DNA from: Oscillospiraceae bacterium
GTDB taxonomy: Bacteria > Bacillota > Clostridia > Oscillospirales > Ruminococcaceae
Reading direction: 5' to 3'
DNA: 64,000 bases
NCBI GenBank assembly: GCA_017435565.1
Contig: JAFSEU010000003.1
Location: 60,407-124,406, forward strand
This document shows positions 59,579 through 64,000 of the stretch, in pieces. Under the pieces are notes generated by a model. The model made no database searches and had not been told where the DNA came from. It saw only the letters and a list, made by a program, of their open reading frames with translations. The translations under genes were made by a program, and so were the position numbers. Within the stretch, counting starts at the first letter, position 1. Every line of letters starts with the position of its first letter.

Positions 59579-60922
59579 ATGAAGATGATTATAAAAAGAG
59601 CAACACTGGGCTTTGTTATAGCTATATTACCGACTGCCATCGGATGCGCCAAAGCACCCGATGAGGTTTTGAGCGAAATCAGCAACTTTGAAGACGGTAA
59701 TGCCGTCGAAAGTGTTGAAGTGGTGACCATGCCTCTCGAAGAGGTGATTTTACAGGCAGAAAATATTAGCACAAACAACACAACAAATATCTCGTTTGAT
59801 AATTTGATTTTGCCTAACAGCATCTCAATGCCAAGCTATCGTGTAGATTTTTATAATGAAAAAACTTCTGATTTGTTTGAACAGTTAACAACTGAATCAT
59901 TCCTTGGAAATGATGGAACAGGCATTTCAATTGATATTGAGTCACGTGTTGACGAATGGCTTAATAATGAGGATTATTGCTTTACTGCATATCCATCGCT
60001 CAGTGAAAAGTGTTACTACAGGAATGAATCTGATATTATTATTTCTGATGGCGGATATTATTTCGGTCAAACGATTCGAATGACTGAAACAGGCTGTATT
60101 ACATATTGGGATTCTGATAGCACAGAATTTGATTCGCATTCAAAATTCCCTGTAGTCAAACGCTATTACAACGATTTTGAAAAAGCAGAAGAAACCTATA
60201 CTCTTTCGGATGGCTCTTCAAAATCAGCATCGGATATCGTATATTTTGCAGAAAACTTCTGTAATTCGACCATAAAGCAAGCGGAAAATAACACCTTCGA
60301 TTATCAGGTGAATTATATTGATGTCAGGGATTTAGGAAACGGCAAATTCGGATATTATGTTTCTCTTTGCCGTAATGATATATATGGAAACCGCTTTGAT
60401 GCTACCACAATGTATCCGTTTGGCTATAATGAATTTGCTGAGAAAAACGCTTTAATTGCAGCACCGACATATATGTGGATTACTTCATCTGAAAGTATAA
60501 CATTATTCGAAAAAGGAAGCTCTTTTTCATTAGAAGAAACAGGTGTAAATGAAAAAATTGTATCACTGGAAAGTGCGGTTGATTTGTTATCAGCGACTCT
60601 TGCACAAGGAAAATCTTACGATTTTGATACTGTTGAATTAAAGTATGTATTTGAAATATCACAATCGGATTATATTGATGCTGCGCGTGAATTTGCTTTG
60701 GATGAAGAAAATGACGCTATATCCAGTACTTGTTATTCTCCTGATTCTGTATACGCCTATGGCGATTATGAGATAATTGCAAATCCCTATTGGGTGTTTA
60801 CTGATGCAAGCGCTCAGAAGACAAGCACAAACGGCGGCGGAATGTATATGATAAACGCTTTAGACGGCAGTTTCAGAATCGAAAATGTAAACGAACAAGG
60901 CAATGTAATATTGAATTACTGA
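59579..60922 (+). CDS. Lipoprotein of the ABC-exporter operon
   Basis: The 447-residue protein has a lipoprotein signal (Cys23 in TAIGC) and an exported domain with no clear family; regions such as VKRYYNDFEKAEETYTLSDGSSKSASDIVYFAE and the repeated GYYV strands suggest a beta-rich periplasmic-type fold. The C-terminal half has YWVFTDASAQKTSTNGGGMYMINALDGSFRIE, like exported DUF domains of two-part ABC systems. AAAGGAA precedes the ATG. It is read with the two membrane genes and the ATPase downstream. Confidence 0.8.
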   Translation: MKMIIKRATLGFVIAILPTAIGCAKAPDEVLSEISNFEDGNAVESVEVVTMPLEEVILQAENISTNNTTNISFDNLILPNSISMPSYRVDFYNEKTSDLFEQLTTESFLGNDGTGISIDIESRVDEWLNNEDYCFTAYPSLSEKCYYRNESDIIISDGGYYFGQTIRMTETGCITYWDSDSTEFDSHSKFPVVKRYYNDFEKAEETYTLSDGSSKSASDIVYFAENFCNSTIKQAENNTFDYQVNYIDVRDLGNGKFGYYVSLCRNDIYGNRFDATTMYPFGYNEFAEKNALIAAPTYMWITSSESITLFEKGSSFSLEETGVNEKIVSLESAVDLLSATLAQGKSYDFDTVELKYVFEISQSDYIDAAREFALDEENDAISSTCYSPDSVYAYGDYEIIANPYWVFTDASAQKTSTNGGGMYMINALDGSFRIENVNEQGNVILNY

Positions 60923-60930
60923 GGTGTGCA

Positions 60931-61800
60931 ATGAAAAATGTAGGTGCTAATTTACGCCGTGTTCCGCTCATTTTTTATATTTTAAGTGTTCTCATATGTG
61001 TTGCTTTCATTCTGCTGTCAACTGCATATTTTGCTGATGATCCAAAACAAAATGAATCCATGCTGATGTATATGGTTAAGGGCGGAAATACTCTACCCGC
61101 ACTTTATATGTGGCATAATGCACTTTCAAGCAGCGATATGAATACATGGCTGCTGATTCTGACTCCCTTAATTTGTTCCATGTCGTATGTATATACATTC
61201 TCCATTGATATGAATTCAAGGTGTTATCTTTTTTCTCTGAACAGGCAGAGCCTGAGAAAATTCACTCTGTCAAGATTTATCGGTTCAGGCCTTTATTCAT
61301 CAATCATCATGCTTTCCTCTTTGATGATTGCTTTTGTCATTGCGCTTATCTACAGCCATGAATTGGGTAGTTATTCGTATGCGCCGATATGCGAAATGTT
61401 GATTCACAAGCAATCGGATTTTCTTGCATTCGCCGAAGTGTGTGTTACCTATGCCTGCTATGCTTTTTTCATGGGTGTTCTGAGCGTCACGCTTGCCTCT
61501 TTTATTTCCAACTCATTTACTTCATGCAGTGCACTGGTGCTGTTATTATTTATGATGGGAGATATGCAAAGCTCCTACCGCAACAGATTTTATAAAAGCG
61601 TATACAGAGGAGAAGTAACTCCCGATGACTACAATCATTTTACGGATTTCTTATTTGTAGGGAATCCTGTACACGGTATGCCGGATTTTGAAAACAGCTT
61701 CTCTGTACCTTATGAAGTGTATATTACTGTATGTATCGCCGTAGTTATACTGATGTACATTCTGTTCCATGCAATTATAAAGAAAAAGGTGATTATATGA
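60931..61800 (+). CDS. Membrane protein, ABC-2-like subunit 1
   Basis: The 289-residue protein has about six membrane helices and an extracytoplasmic loop between helices 1 and 2. It resembles ABC-2-type export subunits by size, gene order and a conserved-looking cytoplasmic LFSLNRQSLRKFTLSRF segment, but no named motif. It starts nine bases after the lipoprotein stop and ends in ATGA shared with the next gene, so it is tightly coupled. Confidence 0.75.
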   Translation: MKNVGANLRRVPLIFYILSVLICVAFILLSTAYFADDPKQNESMLMYMVKGGNTLPALYMWHNALSSSDMNTWLLILTPLICSMSYVYTFSIDMNSRCYLFSLNRQSLRKFTLSRFIGSGLYSSIIMLSSLMIAFVIALIYSHELGSYSYAPICEMLIHKQSDFLAFAEVCVTYACYAFFMGVLSVTLASFISNSFTSCSALVLLLFMMGDMQSSYRNRFYKSVYRGEVTPDDYNHFTDFLFVGNPVHGMPDFENSFSVPYEVYITVCIAVVILMYILFHAIIKKKVII

Positions 61801-62642
61801 AAAAGCAAATCACTGTATGCCGATATAGCCTTTCTGCGTGGCTGAGCAGCACAAAGATTATGATATTTCTACTGTATTTTATTGTATCCTATCAGCTTTT
61901 TATCAAGCCCTACATAGAGTTCTCCGAACAGATCGATAGTCCTCTTGGTACATTTGAACCATTTCTGATTATGACTTCAATGCCGTATGCAGCGTCGCTT
62001 TTGCCGATATTGATGGTAATACTGCTCTGTGATATACCAATAATAGATGCATCCAATAAATTCGTGATTTACCGAACTGGGAAAAGCAGCTGGTTTATGG
62101 GGCAAATGATTTTTGTTATATGTATTTCGTTTGTACTGCAGATGCTTGTTATGCTGTTTTCGTTAATGACAGTTAATACACATTCTTTTTTGGCAAACGG
62201 TTGGTCACTTCCCATGCGGAATGCTTTAACAGAAAATTCAAATATTGTAAGTGCGTTCAGACTTGACGGGGCAATACTGAATCAGGTCCGTCCGTTTCAA
62301 TTGGTAGTAATCTCGCTTGTGATGAATATTCTTCATACGCTTACAATAGGACTCATACAATATTGCTTTGCTCTTTCGGGAAAACGTGTTCTGGGAGTTC
62401 TTGTAAATATTGCGATGATTGGTGCAGGCTTCTGTCTGTGGTATGTGAATACACCGTATAAATGGATTCTGCCGCTGAGCCACGCTTTGTACACGGGACA
62501 TTATGATATGTTTTATAACAAGACATATTGCGATATAGAATTGTCATATGTCTATTTTGCAGTATTGATAATTGTATTGTTTTTGATTGCGTTCAAACTA
62601 ACGAAAAAAAGCTCGTTCCACAACATAGAGGTTGTAGATTAA
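61797..62642 (+). CDS. Membrane protein, ABC-2-like subunit 2
   Basis: The 281-residue protein has about six membrane helices with a basic N-terminus (MKKQITVCRYSLSAW). Its FVIYRTGKSSWFMGQMIF segment resembles the cytoplasmic entry of ABC-2-type subunits and parallels the segment of the preceding gene. Its ATG overlaps the stop of subunit 1. With the ATPase it would form a heterodimeric exporter whose cargo is unknown; peptide, toxin immunity or lipid are possible. Confidence 0.75.
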   Translation: MKKQITVCRYSLSAWLSSTKIMIFLLYFIVSYQLFIKPYIEFSEQIDSPLGTFEPFLIMTSMPYAASLLPILMVILLCDIPIIDASNKFVIYRTGKSSWFMGQMIFVICISFVLQMLVMLFSLMTVNTHSFLANGWSLPMRNALTENSNIVSAFRLDGAILNQVRPFQLVVISLVMNILHTLTIGLIQYCFALSGKRVLGVLVNIAMIGAGFCLWYVNTPYKWILPLSHALYTGHYDMFYNKTYCDIELSYVYFAVLIIVLFLIAFKLTKKSSFHNIEVVD

Positions 62643-62657
62643 TACAGGAGAATTACG

Positions 62658-63299
62658 ATGATTAAAGTTCAAAATATCTCTCTTACTATTAAGAAAACAG
62701 AGATTTTAAAATCAATATCTATTGAATTTGAAAGAGGAAAAATTCACGGACTTATTGGTAGAAACGGCAGCGGAAAAACCATGCTCATGAAGTGCATTTG
62801 CGGATTCGTCAAGCCTACTGAGGGTACAGTTCGTGTAGCTGGAAAGCAAATTGGTAAGGATTGTGACTTCCCTGAAAATGTAGGAATTATCATTGAAACT
62901 CCCGGATTTATACCATATTATTCAGGATATAAGAATCTGAAACTGCTTGCTGATCTAAATAAGAAAATTAACGGAGAAAGAATCAAGGAAGCCATGAAGC
63001 AGGTGGGACTTGATCCTGCTCTCAAACGTCATGTGAAGAAGTACTCTCTTGGAATGCGTCAGCGCTTAGGACTTGCACAGGCGATTATGGAAAATCCCGA
63101 TTTGCTTATTCTTGACGAACCAATGAACGGTCTTGACAAAGACGGTGTTGCCGATATGCGTAAGTATCTGCTTGATCTAAAAGAACAAGACATAACGATT
63201 CTCATAGCATCACATTCCGCAGAAGACATTGAAATCCTTTGCGATACTGTCTGCGAAATGGACAAGGGCGTTTTAACACAGCTCAGAGGATTTGAATGA
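62658..63299 (+). CDS. ABC exporter ATPase
   Basis: The 213-residue ATPase has Walker A GRNGSGKT (34-41), a Q-loop region GIIIETPGFIPYYSG, signature YSLGMRQRLGLAQ, Walker B LLILDEPMNG and the H-loop ASHSAED. The IIETPGFIPYYSG and GMRQRLG forms are typical of the BcrA/multidrug-antibiotic (DrrA-like) group of ABC-2 exporters. It is 16 bases after subunit 2 and ends the sigma-factor operon at the hairpin at 63304. Confidence 0.92.
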   Translation: MIKVQNISLTIKKTEILKSISIEFERGKIHGLIGRNGSGKTMLMKCICGFVKPTEGTVRVAGKQIGKDCDFPENVGIIIETPGFIPYYSGYKNLKLLADLNKKINGERIKEAMKQVGLDPALKRHVKKYSLGMRQRLGLAQAIMENPDLLILDEPMNGLDKDGVADMRKYLLDLKEQDITILIASHSAEDIEILCDTVCEMDKGVLTQLRGFE

Positions 63300-63303
63300 T
63301 TGA

Positions 63304-63345
63304 AAAACCACATGCGTCTCTTTAATAATCTATGTGGTTTTATTG
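63304..63345 (+). terminator. Terminator of the exporter operon
   Basis: A 10-bp stem (63304-63313 with 63332-63341) followed by a T-rich stretch. Confidence 0.72.
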
Positions 63346-63441
63346 ATTTCATTACTTTCGTGTAATTAATTGGCTAATCATTCACTATTGCTAATATATT
63401 TCAGATATCAAAATACAATAAAATGTTAAACACCAAAACAG

Positions 63442-63480
63442 AGAGCTTTCGGATATTAAAGTAATCCGAAGGCTCTTTTC
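63442..63480 (+). terminator. Second hairpin with T-tail
   Basis: A 12-bp stem with one G-T pair (63443-63454 with 63464-63475) followed by TTTTC. No gene was seen between it and the previous terminator. Confidence 0.6.
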
Positions 63481-63572
63481 ATCATTGACAGACCATATCA
63501 TACAACATGGTGGAGCGTCGTAAACATCTAACTACAAGCCCGGTTCCCGGGCTTTACATATTGAAAAAAGGT

Positions 63573-63836
63573 TTAAAGTGTGGTATGATAAGTAAAATGC
63601 CAATCGGCGTACAAATAAGAATTTGACGGAGAAAGACCGGCAAAAGCAAGAATTTTATCCGGCGAATCAAAGTTATTGAAATCACCGATTTCAGCGATAA
63701 TCATAGCTGCCATATTTGTTCCTATGCCGGGGATAGAGGTGATAGGAGATGCGATTTTATCCATTATCGCTTCAATGGCATTTTCAATTTCTTTATAGTA
63801 CTGAATAATCGGATTGTGGTTACCATCAGAATACAT
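63573..63836 (-). pseudogene. IS110-family transposase fragment
   Basis: The 87-codon frame has the C-terminal Transposase_20 core SIPGIGTNMAAMIIAEIGDF and KILAFAGLSPS. The N-terminal DEDD nuclease half and the rest of the C-terminus are absent, and the last 16 residues are unrelated to the family. A GC-rich hairpin (63536-63554) lies just past the 3' end. It is a relic, and marks this end of the window as recombination-prone. Confidence 0.8.
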
Positions 63837-63899
63837 CGTTTGAAAGTTATTCTTGTATTTATGCTACCGATACTTATTTTACGTCTCTCTCTCTGAATA

Positions 63900-63928
63900 T
63901 TGACATATATTGATATTTGTATTAAAAT
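63900..63928 (+). promoter_or_regulatory. Promoter for the partial secreted gene
   Basis: TTGACA, 17 bases, TAAAAT, about 30 bases upstream of the ATG at 63959. Confidence 0.78.
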
Positions 63929-63958
63929 TAGTCTGAATAGTTTTGGAGGGAAATGGTA

Positions 63959-64000
63959 ATGAAAAAATTCTTATCTTTAGTTTTGTCAATGCTGATTTGC
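63959..64000 (+). CDS. Start of a secreted or lipid-anchored protein (partial)
   Basis: Only 14 codons (MKKFLSLVLSMLIC) are in the window. They look like a signal peptide. GGAGGG precedes the ATG. Nothing more can be said. Confidence 0.65.
   Translation, partial: MKKFLSLVLSMLIC

Noticed and set aside
1..64000. CRISPR arrays, tRNA, rRNA or an origin of replication
   Set aside because: No regularly spaced repeats, cloverleaf, rRNA-like segment or DnaA-box cluster was seen on reading through; the short repeats found are hairpins or low-complexity coding.

Overview
The window looks like chromosomal DNA of a low-GC, Gram-positive anaerobe of the Clostridia, most likely the Oscillospiraceae/Ruminococcaceae (Ruminococcus or [Eubacterium] siraeum-like gut or rumen bacteria). 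This is inferred from near-consensus sigma-A promoters (TTGACA-17-TATAAT) with AGGAGG-type ribosome sites, frequent TTG/GTG starts, many Ser/Glu-rich lipoproteins, a Firmicutes-type L10 leader ahead of rplJ-rplL, a BirA operator ahead of birA-bioY, a C-terminal dockerin repeat pair on a large secreted protein, and intracellular GH13 and GH51 enzymes. No rRNA, tRNA or CRISPR array was seen.

Layout. 1-5k: start of a secreted ricin-lectin protein, cupin and DUF4375 genes, a PII-like gene coupled to a CPA2 antiporter, and rplJ-rplL. 4.7-7.2k: a polar amino-acid ABC importer. 7.2-12k: a minus-strand membrane-stress-like operon (SPFH/YdjI, zinc-ribbon YdjG, two tandem TPM/YdjH proteins) running into a PqqD-like protein and an S26-like peptidase. 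12-18.9k: a BofC-like protein, an NTP_transf_5 nucleotidyltransferase, a membrane UDP-sugar 4,6-dehydratase, a metzincin-like protease with a lipoprotein, a TIGR01212 radical SAM protein and QueH. 19-26k: one long operon thyX-tmk-DUF2156-DJ-1-MTHFS-mltG-U32-rlmA. 26.1-27.3k: an isolated phage-type lysis cassette. 27.4-31.2k: birA-bioY, a C39-like protein, a sugar transferase, a PAP2-like and a DUF1294 protein. 31-36k: surface lipoproteins, an Ntn hydrolase. 35.5-40.8k: a truncated asparagine synthetase, GH13 and GH51. 41-45k: peptide use (pepD, an OPT transporter coupled to a PqqD-like gene). 45-48k: trkA and a trkH interrupted by an in-frame TGA.

48.2-64k is more accessory in character: prophage head-gene relics, a membrane-bound LuxR-type regulator paired with an orphan solute-binding lipoprotein, hypothetical proteins, an RsiV/DUF3298-type lipoprotein, the dockerin protein, a truncated amidase, an ECF sigma/anti-sigma pair leading into a lipoprotein plus ABC exporter operon, and an IS110-family fragment.

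The points most worth checking are the TrkH stop codon, the AsnB that has lost its glutaminase cysteine, the orphan lysis cassette, the YdjGHI operon without PspA that runs into PqqD/S26, the OPT-PqqD coupling, and the Cache-LuxR/solute-binding-protein module with repeated CTACCCG boxes upstream.
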